Assembly: GCF_019049325.1 (NCBI RefSeq)
Contig: NZ_JAGMUO010000128.1
Span: 94,244 to 158,243 of the forward strand
DNA length: 64,000 nucleotides
From: Streptomyces sp. AC512_CC834
Lineage (GTDB): Bacteria; Actinomycetota; Actinomycetes; Streptomycetales; Streptomycetaceae
Direction: 5' to 3'
Shown: positions 1-9,314 of the stretch, one piece after another
Layout of the letters: every line of letters begins with the position of its first letter
Position numbering within the stretch: the stretch's first letter is position 1
Notes under the pieces: model-generated
Databases searched by the model: none
The model's input: the letters and a program-made list of their open reading frames with translations, nothing else
Told to the model about the DNA's origin: nothing
Position numbers and translations under genes: made by a program

Positions 1-953
1 CGTTGGCCGATGAGGCGGACGCCGTGCTCTGAATCGCTGTCGATCCGCTTGAACCGGGCTCCTGTACGGAGGCTGCCGCCCTCGCAGATGGAGCCGAGCG
101 ATCGCCCACTCACGGAGCCCAATTTTTCGACCAGCCGGTGTGCTCTTGGCGCGAAATTCAAAGCTCGCAGCGAGGCAGAGCTCACGCTCGGGACCTCGAA
201 CCCGAGGTCCCGCTCCTGCTGATGCCAGCGGACATCGATCAGCTCGGGCAGCCCCACACTCGTGAAAAGGTCCTTCGTCGCGCTGACCGAGGACGACTGG
301 AACTCGGCGCGCAGCCGCGCGCACTCTTCCACCAGGTCGTGGATCTGCCCCTCGAGCGCCGTTCCCAATCGCGGCACCGGCAGCCCCGCGATGTGATGCG
401 GCTCGATGTGCTTCACGGCCGAGCCGTACACCGACCCTCGCACGAGCGACTCGCCGAACTTGCTGAGCAGGAAGGCGAACAGGTACCCGGACTTGATCTT
501 CTCCGGGTTGGGTTCGACCTTGAGGGTGTCCTGCGAAGACCAGAAGTCGCCCATATCGGGCCGGACGTAGGCCCGCCGACCGGCGTTGAATCCCGAGCAC
601 GAGATCAGTGTCATCCCGGGCTTGAGTTGGAGATACGACAAGGTCACCGATTCCGCATCCGACTTACGCAGCCGGGGCAGCCCGGTCAAGTCGGCCGCCA
701 TCATGTCTTTCGTCCCGAGGAACGGCACACTGTGTTCCGGATCAGTGAGGTAGACCCGCCGGAACATGGGCCCGTTGAAGATCCCTCCGTTGCGCCCCGC
801 CGTCAGACTCGCCAGCGGCTGCGTCCTCGACAACTGCTCGAGCAGCTTCTTCGTCTTCATAGACCCTGCCACATACGGCGAGGCATCGAGCCGAAGTCCC
901 TGGTCCGTGAACCAGTCGGACTTCACCGGATTGGACAGCTCGGCAACCTTCAC
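1..953 (-). CDS. hsdS: Type I restriction-modification specificity subunit HsdS (3' end outside window)
   Basis: Specificity subunit of a type I-like restriction-modification system; it chooses the DNA target for the adjacent methylase. Read from a GTG at 953, the minus-strand frame stays open to the window edge for 317 codons, so the C-terminal part is missing. A first target-recognition domain is visible: GGIFNGPMFRR followed by PFLGTKDM around residues 50-75, and EPNPEKIKSGYLFAFLLSKF around 125-145, both typical of HsdS. A second TRD begins near the edge. The GTG overlaps the hsdM stop (GTGA), so the two are translationally coupled. No HsdR is visible; it could lie beyond the left edge. 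Family call is confident, start codon probable. Confidence 0.85.
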   Translation of the reverse strand, partial: MKVAELSNPVKSDWFTDQGLRLDASPYVAGSMKTKKLLEQLSRTQPLASLTAGRNGGIFNGPMFRRVYLTDPEHSVPFLGTKDMMAADLTGLPRLRKSDAESVTLSYLQLKPGMTLISCSGFNAGRRAYVRPDMGDFWSSQDTLKVEPNPEKIKSGYLFAFLLSKFGESLVRGSVYGSAVKHIEPHHIAGLPVPRLGTALEGQIHDLVEECARLRAEFQSSSVSATKDLFTSVGLPELIDVRWHQQERDLGFEVPSVSSASLRALNFAPRAHRLVEKLGSVSGRSLGSICEGGSLRTGARFKRIDSDSEHGVRLIGQ

Positions 954-3106
954 GCCCCGACCTCCGTTCCCGCCGACCTGGCCGTACGCGGGTCCACGCC
1001 CGGCACCGGGTACTTCGCCCGGAACTCCCGGTACTTCTCCGCGATCACCGGCAGGTCGTTGTCGATGACCTTCTTGCTGCGGGTCAGCGGCCGGGTCACC
1101 TCCTTGCCCCGGATCCGAAGCCGTTCCATGACGACCTCCGTCTCCACCACGATCTCCCCGTTGGGCTCACGCTTATAGAGGTCGTTGCCACGTCGGTCGA
1201 AGCCGACCTTCTCCGCGACGGCCATGAAGACGGGGTACGCCTTCTCCGTCCCGAGGTCGTGGTTCTGGATCTCCTGCCGGGTCTTGCGCTTCAGGAAGAG
1301 GAGCGTGGTGAGGATGTTGACGTTGGCGTCGACGACGAACGTCTCCACCGGCAGCTCGACGCTCGCGAGAACCCAGCAGTTCCGCAGGATGTACCGGCGG
1401 ATCGCCTCGTCGGTCGGCCCTGGGTTCGACAGGATGCCGTTCGGCAGGACGATGCCGATCCGCCCGCCCGGCTTGACCCACTCGATGGCGCGCTGGATGA
1501 ACAGCTGCTCCGGCGCCATGCTCGACGGCACGCTGGTTGTGCTCGCCTCGACCGCGCCGGTCTCCTTGTTGCGGCCCCACGACCGAGCGATCCCGTTACG
1601 GAACGAGCCGAGCACCGACTCATCGCTGACCGGGATGTCCGCGCCGAAGGGCGGGTTGGTCAGGAGTACGTCCACGGTTGGCTTGTCGAGCGGGATCTTC
1701 TTCTTTGCCGCCTCCACGCCCGAGAGGTGTCCCCGCGGGAAGGCGAGCGAGTCCATGTGGAAGACGTTCCCCGTGGTCTGCGCGAGCGTCATGATCGCCA
1801 TGGTCGTCGCACGCACCAGGAACGGGTCGAAGTCGGAGCCGAACAGGTGCTCGTCCGCGAACTCCTCAAGCTTGTCGCCGTACCGCTCCCTCTCCTCCTC
1901 CGTGTCCGGGAAGCCGAGCGTGCCGGCCTCCTTCTTCCAGGTCTGGTGCAGGTGCTTGAGGGTGGCCTGGAGGAAACCGCCAGTGCCGCAGGTCGGGTCA
2001 AGGACGGTCTCGTCCTCCTTCGGGTCGAGCATCTCGACCATCAGGTTGACCGCGCCGCGCGGGGTGAAGTACTGACCTCGGTCACCACGCAGGTTGGTGC
2101 CGACGAGTTCCTGATAGGCAATGCCCTTGGCGTCGACATCCGTGCCGATCAGGTCGTACGGAGCGAGCTCACTGACGATGAAGGCAAGAGCCCGGTCGGA
2201 GAGGGTGATCTCGTCGGTGGGCTTGAAAACGTCTTTGTATTCACTCTTGACGTCCTCGAAGAGCTCCTTGACGCGCTTGCTGATGGCCGCGCGACCGTTC
2301 GGGTCAAACATCTCCTTCAGACCGGTGCGGAACCGGCCGTGCACGGAGCCGTGGCTGACCCGCTCGTCGTACATCTTGGCGAAGAGCAGGTAGAGGAACT
2401 GCCAGAAGGCAGCGTCCTTCGGCATGCCCTCGTTGCCGTGGATGTAGTTGTGGCAGCGCCGGAAGGCGATCTTGAGCATCTCCGGGTCGGCCTGGCGCAG
2501 CCGCTGGTGCGAGGCGACGGTGCGGCTGCCGAGGGTGCCGTCGACGACCTCCCAGTCGCTGCGGTCCTCGAAGTCTGCGCCGAAGTCGCCCGCCACCTTC
2601 TTGAGAAAGAAGAAGTCGACACCGTCGGTCCACATGCCGTCCGCGCACTGCAGGCGGTCCTCGTTGCCCATCAGCTCCTGGAGCTCCTCCAGGTCCTTCC
2701 GGGCCTGGTCGGGCTCGCGGAGCTTGACGACGTTCTTCCCGCGCTTAGGCTCCTGCTTGCAGATCACGACCCGCCGCAGGTTCGCCGTGGTGTGCAGGGT
2801 GCCGGACTCGAAGATCGCGATATCGGCCTTCTTGCTCCGCTTCCGCTTGGCACCCTCCTCACTGACCGTGACGGAGAAGTCGCGCTGCATGTCGCCGGGG
2901 TCGATGCCGTGCTCATGCACCAGGGCCCTGGCGATCCGCTGCCGGACCTTCTCCTTCTCCGTCTCCTTGATCGCGTCGCCAGAGATGTAGTCGACGACCT
3001 GGCCCTCCTTGAGGGCCGTGACCTTAGGCTCGGAGCCCTCCGCGACAGGCTCCGCGTCCTCCTCGGGCCGCTGCGGGATGTCCAGGTCCAAGGTCAGTTC
3101 CTCCAT
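950..3106 (-). CDS. hsdM: N-6 adenine DNA methylase subunit HsdM with HSDR_N-like N-terminal extension
   Basis: Adenine-specific methylase subunit (718 aa). Motif I is DPTCGTGGF near residue 370 (SAM binding) and motif IV is NPPF near residue 482 (catalysis). It is longer than a plain HsdM: residues about 30-150 resemble the HSDR_N nuclease-like domain of type I R subunits (DYISGDAIKETEKEKVRQRI, then KKADIAIFE and VVICK). The PD-(D/E)xK core appears incomplete there: Asp95 and Lys117 are present, but the acidic residue of ExK reads Ile115, so this domain is probably for binding rather than cutting. It lies downstream of an AIPR gene and is coupled to hsdS. The set looks like an anti-phage locus; the modified sequence cannot be read from here. 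Confidence 0.9.
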   Translation of the reverse strand: MEELTLDLDIPQRPEEDAEPVAEGSEPKVTALKEGQVVDYISGDAIKETEKEKVRQRIARALVHEHGIDPGDMQRDFSVTVSEEGAKRKRSKKADIAIFESGTLHTTANLRRVVICKQEPKRGKNVVKLREPDQARKDLEELQELMGNEDRLQCADGMWTDGVDFFFLKKVAGDFGADFEDRSDWEVVDGTLGSRTVASHQRLRQADPEMLKIAFRRCHNYIHGNEGMPKDAAFWQFLYLLFAKMYDERVSHGSVHGRFRTGLKEMFDPNGRAAISKRVKELFEDVKSEYKDVFKPTDEITLSDRALAFIVSELAPYDLIGTDVDAKGIAYQELVGTNLRGDRGQYFTPRGAVNLMVEMLDPKEDETVLDPTCGTGGFLQATLKHLHQTWKKEAGTLGFPDTEEERERYGDKLEEFADEHLFGSDFDPFLVRATTMAIMTLAQTTGNVFHMDSLAFPRGHLSGVEAAKKKIPLDKPTVDVLLTNPPFGADIPVSDESVLGSFRNGIARSWGRNKETGAVEASTTSVPSSMAPEQLFIQRAIEWVKPGGRIGIVLPNGILSNPGPTDEAIRRYILRNCWVLASVELPVETFVVDANVNILTTLLFLKRKTRQEIQNHDLGTEKAYPVFMAVAEKVGFDRRGNDLYKREPNGEIVVETEVVMERLRIRGKEVTRPLTRSKKVIDNDLPVIAEKYREFRAKYPVPGVDPRTARSAGTEVGA

Positions 3107-3361
3107 TGACGTGCTGCTTCTTTCCTGTGCTCGGTGGTGCGGGTAGGAGCCTGCGCTCCAGGGCGGTCTGTGCGTGCGCCAACACAGTTGCCACCTGTGA
3201 TCCTACGACCCCCCGGGCGCCTCCAAAGGCGCGTTCCGCCAGGCCGGAGGGTGCACAGTTCAGTGTCCGCGGACCCTACAGGGGAGCACTGACAAGGCCT
3301 GAGCGCCAGCGGGCGAAGGCGCTGGGCCAGCGGCGCCCCAGCCCCTTACTCCCTGCCTCGC

Positions 3362-5473
3362 TCACTTCTCCGTCGGCTCGTTGCCCTCCCGCAGCCGCAC
3401 CGCCAGCGCCAGCTCGTCCAGCGACCCCCGCCCCGGCATGAACCACCGGATCGTGCCCTGCGTCGAGCTGTCCACCCCGGACGCCTCGAAGCGCATTTTC
3501 CGCGCGAGGCCACTGGGCGAGTACCACGCGTCGTCGACGTGCCACTGCAAGGGGTTACGCCCCGCTTCGTTACTCCACGTCGCCTGGGCCCGCCGCGGAT
3601 CCGCCGCCAGCCACTCGGTCATCTCGCGGCGCTCCGGCTTGCTGTACGGGCGGAACTCCAGGACCGCGCCTTCCTCGATCGCACCGGCGGCGACCAGGGT
3701 CGTCACTGCGTTCACCTTCCGCCCCCGAGCCTCGGCCGTGGCTACCTGGTAGTCCTCGTTGAGCGCCGGCGCCTTCTCCTCGGAGTCGAGCTTACGCAGG
3801 GCCGCACGTACCACTCGCTCAATCCGTTCCGTGTTCCGGACGGCGGCGATGATGTGGCTGGAAGTGCCGTACTCGTTGTCGATCGCATCGAGCACCCAGG
3901 ACAGGGACTCACGGACCAGGTCGGGCACCTTGGTGAGTTCCGCCGCCCAGTCGCACTCCGGGTCCTCGATGGCCCGGGTGTCCAGACGGCGGTAGACAAT
4001 GTGGGTGACGAGGAGGTCGCCGTAGAAAGCCGCCGCGTCGGCACGCCAGACCAGCCCTTCGCGGAGGGACTGCAGCTGCGCCCGGACCTCGCGGAGGAGC
4101 TCGACGCTGCGCCAGACCTTGAAGACGTTCGGTTCGGAGCCGAAGGTCTCCTGATAGTTGTGGTCCTCCCACAGCCCGGCAAGGTTGTCGTCGCGCTTGG
4201 CCACGGCGGCGAGCCGGGCGTTCGGACTGACGGCAGCGAGCGCCTCGGCGGCCTCGGTGATGGAGCAGCCGTGCGCCGAGTCGGGCACGGTCTCGCCGCG
4301 CTTGGTGACGTAACTGCGGTTAAGAAGCATGGCGAAGTCGTCGCGGAGCCTGATCTGCCCGGGGTCGAGGGACTTGAAGTCGCGCTCCTCGATGGGGTTC
4401 TGCGTGTTCGTGGTGGTGGTGACCTGGTCACCGAAGCCTGACGGGCAGTCTTCCAGCGAGATCAGGCGCACCAGGACCCGTCCGTCCTGCGCCGCGCCCG
4501 TGTCCTCGGTGAAGGCTCGGTAGATGGCACTCACCGTCTGCGCGCCGTTGACCACGCTGACGCCGGACAGCTGGAAGTTGCCCACTTTGCCGGGCAGTGC
4601 CCGGCCGATCGGCTGGATCGACTCGCACAGCATGGTGATGCCGTTACTGAAGTACCAGAAGTGCTCGGGCTCCTCCCGCAGAGTCTCCCTGATCTTGGAG
4701 TTGACGTCGCTCTCGTCGAGAGAGTCACGGATATTCCGGGCGAAAAGGCCGCGCCGGTGCTCCTCGTAGAGGTCGGCGAGGGCGGGGACGGTCATGGTGC
4801 CGTACATCGCCTTGTACGGCGTCGACTCCTGGCCGAAGCACTCCAACTGCACCTTGGTGTCGATCTTCGGTGCGGCGGAGTCGCCGAGAGTCGCGCGATG
4901 GAAGTCGCGCAGGTCTAGGACCTTGACTTCAACCATGTCGCGGACGACCTGGTTCTGCTCATCCTGCTTCATCTTGATTAGCTCGCGCACGCCGTCGCTG
5001 AGAGGCGCCTCGCGCATCAAGGCGAGCAGCAGGGTGATCTTCGGAGTGCCGCAGTCGTAGGCCCGCTCGATGTCGGGGACGAACGGCTGGAAGCGGCGGT
5101 TAAACCGGCCGAAGTTCCGGTCGAGCATCAGGTCCAGACCGTGGAACATCTTGTGCACCTCGGCCTCGCCGAAGCCTCCTTTGTTCTGGTCGCTCCACTT
5201 CGCCTGCACCAGACAGATTCGGGAGCGCGTGGTTCCTAAGTCCACGGCGATCGAGTCGAGGCCCTGATCGTCCTGCCCGTCGAAGACTCGTGTGGCGGCG
5301 ACCCGGTCACTGCACGGGTGCTCGATCTGCGCGGCGAGCGCAGCCAGACCACGGCTCAGGAAAGCCTGATGGCGATTGGCCTCCGACAGGCGCGCCTGGT
5401 CCGACATGTCGATGAGGCCGGTGAAACGGTCCTCGATGGCCTTGCGGACGTACCCCACGTGCAGTTTGCTCAC
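3362..5473 (-). CDS. AIPR family abortive-infection phage-resistance protein
   Basis: A 703-aa protein of the AIPR family (abortive infection phage resistance), cytoplasmic and nuclease-like. An N-terminal restriction-endonuclease-like core is visible: GLDSIAVD with Asp73, then VQAKWS with Gln90 and Lys92, matching the D...QxK catalytic pattern of Mrr-type nucleases. The family core follows around residues 275-345 (WYFSNGITMLCESI, then SVVNGAQTVSAIYRAF), which is diagnostic of AIPR proteins. It is the first gene of a minus-strand set with hsdM and hsdS, 255 bp upstream of hsdM, and is divergent from the NucS-like gene. Role inferred: an effector nuclease paired with methylation or recognition by HsdM-HsdS. 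Confidence 0.85.
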   Translation of the reverse strand: MSKLHVGYVRKAIEDRFTGLIDMSDQARLSEANRHQAFLSRGLAALAAQIEHPCSDRVAATRVFDGQDDQGLDSIAVDLGTTRSRICLVQAKWSDQNKGGFGEAEVHKMFHGLDLMLDRNFGRFNRRFQPFVPDIERAYDCGTPKITLLLALMREAPLSDGVRELIKMKQDEQNQVVRDMVEVKVLDLRDFHRATLGDSAAPKIDTKVQLECFGQESTPYKAMYGTMTVPALADLYEEHRRGLFARNIRDSLDESDVNSKIRETLREEPEHFWYFSNGITMLCESIQPIGRALPGKVGNFQLSGVSVVNGAQTVSAIYRAFTEDTGAAQDGRVLVRLISLEDCPSGFGDQVTTTTNTQNPIEERDFKSLDPGQIRLRDDFAMLLNRSYVTKRGETVPDSAHGCSITEAAEALAAVSPNARLAAVAKRDDNLAGLWEDHNYQETFGSEPNVFKVWRSVELLREVRAQLQSLREGLVWRADAAAFYGDLLVTHIVYRRLDTRAIEDPECDWAAELTKVPDLVRESLSWVLDAIDNEYGTSSHIIAAVRNTERIERVVRAALRKLDSEEKAPALNEDYQVATAEARGRKVNAVTTLVAAGAIEEGAVLEFRPYSKPERREMTEWLAADPRRAQATWSNEAGRNPLQWHVDDAWYSPSGLARKMRFEASGVDSSTQGTIRWFMPGRGSLDELALAVRLREGNEPTEK

Positions 5474-5733
5474 GATCCACCCCTGTCAATGCCTCAGATC
5501 GTCAACACCCTATCGGCGGAGGGTCCTTGTGAAGTTCCCCCCGCGCACCTACGTACATTCTGTGCATCGCAGTTGTCCGTCGGGGCCAACTATCGTGCTC
5601 AGTCACACTTTCACCCGGACGGGTGCACGCTCCCAGCGGATCGCCCCGCTGGGTGGCCGGGTCTCCAACAGAAGGAATATCCAGCGCGTTCGTTCGATTG
5701 GTCTCCATGCAGAGATTGCGGGAGGGGACCCCG

Positions 5734-6669
5734 ATGGCCGAGCTGATGTTGTTCCGGCAGGACTCGGACGGGCGGGATGTCGAGCTGTCCGGTGCGACGG
5801 TGGCGCTGGAGGTCGAGCTGCAGCGGCGGGTCGAGGCCGGTCTGGAGCAGATGCTGGGCATCCGGTTCGTGGCGTCGGAGTACGCGACCGGTCCGTGGCA
5901 CCGGGGGCGGATCGATACCTTGGGGCTGGACGAGAACGGCAGCCCGGTGGTGATCGAGTTCAAGAAGGGCTCCGACAGCGGGGTGATGTCGCAGGCCGTC
6001 TCGTATCTGGGCTGGCTGCGCTCGGCGCAGCACGAGTTCGAGGCGCTGGTCCGGAAGGTGCTGGGCGCGGAGGCCGCCGAGTCAATCGACTGGCGGCGAC
6101 CGCGGATGGTCTGCATCGCGGCCGGCTTTTCCCACCACGACCGCGCGGCCGTGCAGTGGCTGCCCGAGCGCATCGACCTGGTGCGCTACCGGGTGTTTGA
6201 GGGCGGCCTGCTGAGCCTGGCCCTCGTCGACTCCTCGCCCGGCTCGCCGCGTGCCGCTTCGTCCCGGCGGAACCGGAGGCGGGGCTCGGTGGTCGACAGC
6301 GCACCGGCGGTACCGGCGGCTGCTTCGCCGACGAGTGCTGGCCTCGTTCCCGAGTGCCTGCGGGACCTGTACGGGGAGTTGGACGAGGCACTCACGGCGT
6401 GGAGCGAGGTCGAGGTCGCGGCCCTGCGGCACTACATCGCCTACCGGCGGCTGGTGAACGTGGCGTCAGTGATCTTCCGTCCGAAGCACGAGGCGATCCT
6501 CGTCTACCTCAGACTCGACCCGGAAACGGTCGAGCTGGAGGAGGGCTTCACCCGGGACATGCGCGGCATCGGACATCTCGGGACCGGAGACCTGGAGGTT
6601 CGCGTCGTCTCGGCGGCCGACCTGGAGAAGGCGGCGCCGCTCATCCGGCGGGCGTTCGAGGCTGCCTGA
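5734..6669 (+). CDS. NucS-like nuclease domain fused to DUF5655
   Basis: A 311-aa protein with a NucS/RecB-like nuclease core at the N-terminus: RIDTLGL with Asp61, then VVIEFKKG with Glu75 and Lys77, a complete PD-(D/E)xK signature. The C-terminal ~105 residues (LRDLYGELDEAL... to the end) match DUF5655. An Arg/Ser/Ala-rich linker (about residues 175-205) joins them. The frame is open to 5623, but ATG 5734 is preferred because GGAGGGG sits 7-10 nt upstream. It is divergent from the AIPR gene and ends at a strong terminator shared with the convergent methyltransferase. Probable DNA-processing or defence protein; substrate unknown. Confidence 0.75.
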   Translation: MAELMLFRQDSDGRDVELSGATVALEVELQRRVEAGLEQMLGIRFVASEYATGPWHRGRIDTLGLDENGSPVVIEFKKGSDSGVMSQAVSYLGWLRSAQHEFEALVRKVLGAEAAESIDWRRPRMVCIAAGFSHHDRAAVQWLPERIDLVRYRVFEGGLLSLALVDSSPGSPRAASSRRNRRRGSVVDSAPAVPAAASPTSAGLVPECLRDLYGELDEALTAWSEVEVAALRHYIAYRRLVNVASVIFRPKHEAILVYLRLDPETVELEEGFTRDMRGIGHLGTGDLEVRVVSAADLEKAAPLIRRAFEAA

Positions 6670-6677
6670 CGCGACGA

Positions 6678-6722
6678 GAAGGGCGGCTGGTGCATCGGTA
6701 CTCGATGCACCAGCCGCCCTTC
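6678..6722. terminator. Bidirectional terminator hairpin
   Basis: A perfect 20-bp inverted repeat (arms 6678-6697 and 6703-6722, loop GTACT) lies 8 bp after the NucS-like stop and 42 bp beyond the convergent methyltransferase stop, so it can terminate both genes. Confidence 0.85.
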
Positions 6723-6764
6723 GGCGTCTGCGGGCCGCCGGCCCCGGGCTCTCCGCTCTCATGC

Positions 6765-7511
6765 TCACGCCTCCGGTCCGGCCAGCTCGAAGTCGTCCTT
6801 CGCCAGCTCGGCTCGCAGCCGCTGCTCGGCGACGTCGGCGTAGTGCGCGGACAGTTCGACGCCCATGAAGCGGCGTCCCTCGCGCAGGGCCGCGACTCCT
6901 GTGGAGCCGCTGCCGGTGAACGGGTCGAGGACGACGCCGCCCTCGGGGCAGACCTGGACGAGCTGCTGCATGACCTCGACGGGCTTCTGGGTGATGTGGA
7001 CCCGGCCCTTGCGGGGCTGGGAGGCGATGTAGTGGCCGGGCAGGTAGAGGTCGCGGGTGTTGTCGAGGGATCCCTTGACGCCCCAGATGATGAACTCCGA
7101 GTCCTGCTTCGGACCGCCCTTGCGAGGCCGGCTGGAGGGCTTGATCCACGGGATGGTGCCGCTCCAGGTCCACCCCGCCATCTGCAGGGCGTCGGAGGTG
7201 GTCGGCTCCTGACGCCAGTCGGTGAAGACCATGGCGACCGCTTGCTCGGTCGAGGCCCGGTACGCCTCGGTGAGCAGTTCGGTCAGCCAGGAGCGGTAGG
7301 AACGCTGGTCGCGGTTCTCGCCGGGGAAGTTGGCGAGATCGTGGGCGCTGTTGCTGGTGACGTACTTGGCTCGCGCGGTGCGGCCGGTGCGGTCCGAGCT
7401 GGTGCGTCCACCGGAATTGTACGGGGGATCGGTAATCACCCCGTGGACGCTCTCGTCGGGGAGGGACTTCAAAACGGTCAGGGCGTCGCCCCGGTGCAGC
7501 GTGTAGCTCAT
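6765..7511 (-). CDS. Beta-class DNA methyltransferase (N4-cytosine/N6-adenine)
   Basis: A 248-aa site-specific DNA methyltransferase. The catalytic motif DPPY (residues 28-31) comes before the SAM-binding motif DPFTGSGSTG (196-205), the order of the beta class. HITQKPVEVMQQLV between them is the typical motif preceding motif I. The first residues, SYTLHRGDALTVLKSLPDES, are standard for phage and element-borne orphan methylases. No cognate nuclease sits beside it, so it is probably a solitary methylase protecting the element. DPPY fits N6-adenine or N4-cytosine; the recognition site cannot be deduced. Confidence 0.9.
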   Translation of the reverse strand: MSYTLHRGDALTVLKSLPDESVHGVITDPPYNSGGRTSSDRTGRTARAKYVTSNSAHDLANFPGENRDQRSYRSWLTELLTEAYRASTEQAVAMVFTDWRQEPTTSDALQMAGWTWSGTIPWIKPSSRPRKGGPKQDSEFIIWGVKGSLDNTRDLYLPGHYIASQPRKGRVHITQKPVEVMQQLVQVCPEGGVVLDPFTGSGSTGVAALREGRRFMGVELSAHYADVAEQRLRAELAKDDFELAGPEA

Positions 7512-8082
7512 GAGGACCTCTCTTCGGGCACGGCGGATCCGGGCCCGCTCTGGACAGCGCTCAGCAGCGGTCGTTTCGGGCGGGGTTGTACCGGAGGTTA
7601 ACGGCCAATTCCGGCCGCGCCTAAGGAGGTGCCCCCTGCCGCGGACCCCGGGTGGCAGTCGTTTGGTACGGCCGGGATCCGGGTCTACTGTCTCGCCTTG
7701 TCACCGGGCAGGAGACTCGCTCTGCCCCTGCTGACCTGTACATATCCGTGCTGTCTCGTCCAATCGAGCAGTGTCGGGGGCACGTTGACCATGCATCCCC
7801 GAGCGCCCCCGGAGGTCCCGATGCGCTGCCTGAGATTACGAGCGCGGCTGGCTGCCGCGTGTGACCTGAAACCCGCGTCCGGGAGCTATCAACTCCTCAG
7901 ACCCGGGCCCCCGAGAGGCGGATGCACATCGGCGCGGTGCCGACGGCTTCCAACGAGAAGTCGGCACCGCGCCTCTACGAAAACCGAGGAGCCGCTGCGA
8001 TGCAGCATGTCCTGATACACCCGCGCCCCGACCCACCACTGTCACCTGGCCGTCACCGCCATCCCGGTGAACGGCGGCGGCG
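7512..8082. other. Intergenic region before the conjugation operon
   Basis: These 571 bp separate the leftward methyltransferase from the rightward conjugation genes. Open frames here have no convincing RBS or family match. It probably carries the promoters of both directions; the only clear structure is the hairpin at 7931-7973. Confidence 0.5.
7931..7973 (+). terminator. Hairpin upstream of the conjugation operon (terminator or attenuator)
   Basis: A perfect 14-bp stem (arms 7931-7944 GGCGCGGTGCCGAC and 7960-7973) with a 15-nt loop lies 110 bp before the first conjugation gene. It could end upstream transcription or act in the leader of the operon. Confidence 0.5.
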
Positions 8083-9228
8083 ATGAAGAAGGCGACGGGA
8101 GCCCTTGTCGGTCTCTGCGCGACCGGCTCGCTGCTGCTGGCCCTTCCGATCCTCGCCATCGGTGCCGGTACCGCGTCGGCTTCGTGCTCGACTGACACTG
8201 CACCGGGTGTGGATACCGTCGCCGTCGCCAAGCAGGTGAAGGCCATCCTGGATGGCGGCGACAAGGGCTCGGTCTCTGTGCCGGGCCTGGACGACCCGGC
8301 CGATCAGGTGCCCAACGCCAAGACGATCCAGGCCACGGGCGTCGCAATGAACATCCCCGCCCGGGGGCAGGTCGTGGCCCTGGCGACCGCCCTGCAGGAG
8401 AGCGGCCTGCGGAATCTGACCTACGGCGACCGCGACTCGCTGGGTCTCTTCCAGCAGCGGCCGTCGCAGGGTTGGGGTACGGCGAACGAGATCCTCGACC
8501 CGGTACACGCCTCGACCAAGTTCTACGAGGGGCTGCAGAAGGTCTCGGGCTGGCAGTCCCTGTCCGTCACCCAGGCCGCCCAGGCGGTGCAGAAGTCAGG
8601 CTTCCCCGAGGCGTACGCCAAGTGGGAGCCGCTGGCCACCGCCCTGCAGAAGGCCATCGAGCCTCTGTTGCAGGAGGCCGGCCACCCGTCGCCGAGTCCT
8701 TCGCCGTCCGACTCGGCCCACGCAAGCAGTCCTTCGCCCAGTACCGCAGGCCGCTGTTCGGCGGACGGGGACGGGACGGACTTCGGCACCATCCCTGCCG
8801 GTGCACTGCCGACCGAGTACAAGATCCCCGCCACTGCCTCACGAGAGGTTCAGACGGCGATCCGGTGGGCGTTGGGTCAGCTCGACACTCCGTACCAGTG
8901 GGGCGGGAGCTGCACCGACTCCCACGGCACCGACCCGATGGGCCGATGCGACTGCTCCTCCCTGATGCAGCAGGCGTACAAGGCCGCCGGGGTCACCCTG
9001 ACGCGGACCACGTACACACAGGTCAAGGACGGCAAGGCGGTGTCGGCCGACGCCCTTCGTCCGGGCGACCTCCTCTTCACCGAGGGGTCGGCTGCCGTGC
9101 CCGAGCACGTCGGCATGTTCATCGGGCAGGGCCTGATCGTCCACGCGCCGCACACCGGCGACGTAGTTCGCATCACGACCCTCGCGTCGTGGAAGCCGCA
9201 GATTCTCGCGGCCCGCCGAGTCGTCTGA
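8083..9228 (+). CDS. Secreted peptidoglycan hydrolase, transglycosylase-like plus NlpC/P60 (VirB1-type)
   Basis: A 381-aa exported wall hydrolase that would open peptidoglycan for the conjugation channel. There is a signal peptide at residues 1-35 (KK, hydrophobic core, ASA site). Residues about 40-210 include VVALATALQESGLRNL and DRDSLGLFQQRPSQGWG, the Glu-containing pattern of actinobacterial transglycosylase-like domains. A Ser/Pro linker follows. Residues about 265-381 form an NlpC/P60 domain with Cys291 (CDCSSLMQQAY), His342 (EHVGMF) and a second His in IVHAPHTGD. It is the first gene of the rightward operon. Family assignment is strong; the role in conjugation follows from context. Confidence 0.88.
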   Translation: MKKATGALVGLCATGSLLLALPILAIGAGTASASCSTDTAPGVDTVAVAKQVKAILDGGDKGSVSVPGLDDPADQVPNAKTIQATGVAMNIPARGQVVALATALQESGLRNLTYGDRDSLGLFQQRPSQGWGTANEILDPVHASTKFYEGLQKVSGWQSLSVTQAAQAVQKSGFPEAYAKWEPLATALQKAIEPLLQEAGHPSPSPSPSDSAHASSPSPSTAGRCSADGDGTDFGTIPAGALPTEYKIPATASREVQTAIRWALGQLDTPYQWGGSCTDSHGTDPMGRCDCSSLMQQAYKAAGVTLTRTTYTQVKDGKAVSADALRPGDLLFTEGSAAVPEHVGMFIGQGLIVHAPHTGDVVRITTLASWKPQILAARRVV

Positions 9229-9314
9229 CCGGCGCTTCCCTTCTCCCCCTTTCCTCGCACCGTCGCTTCGCCACAGCGGGCTTTGGCGCGCATTCAACCG
9301 AACTGGAGTTCGCA

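Noticed and set aside
1259..3109. 616-aa open frame on the plus strand
   Set aside because: Antisense shadow of hsdM.
7629..8015. 128-aa open frame before the conjugation operon
   Set aside because: No RBS, no family, runs through the hairpin at 7931; treated as intergenic.
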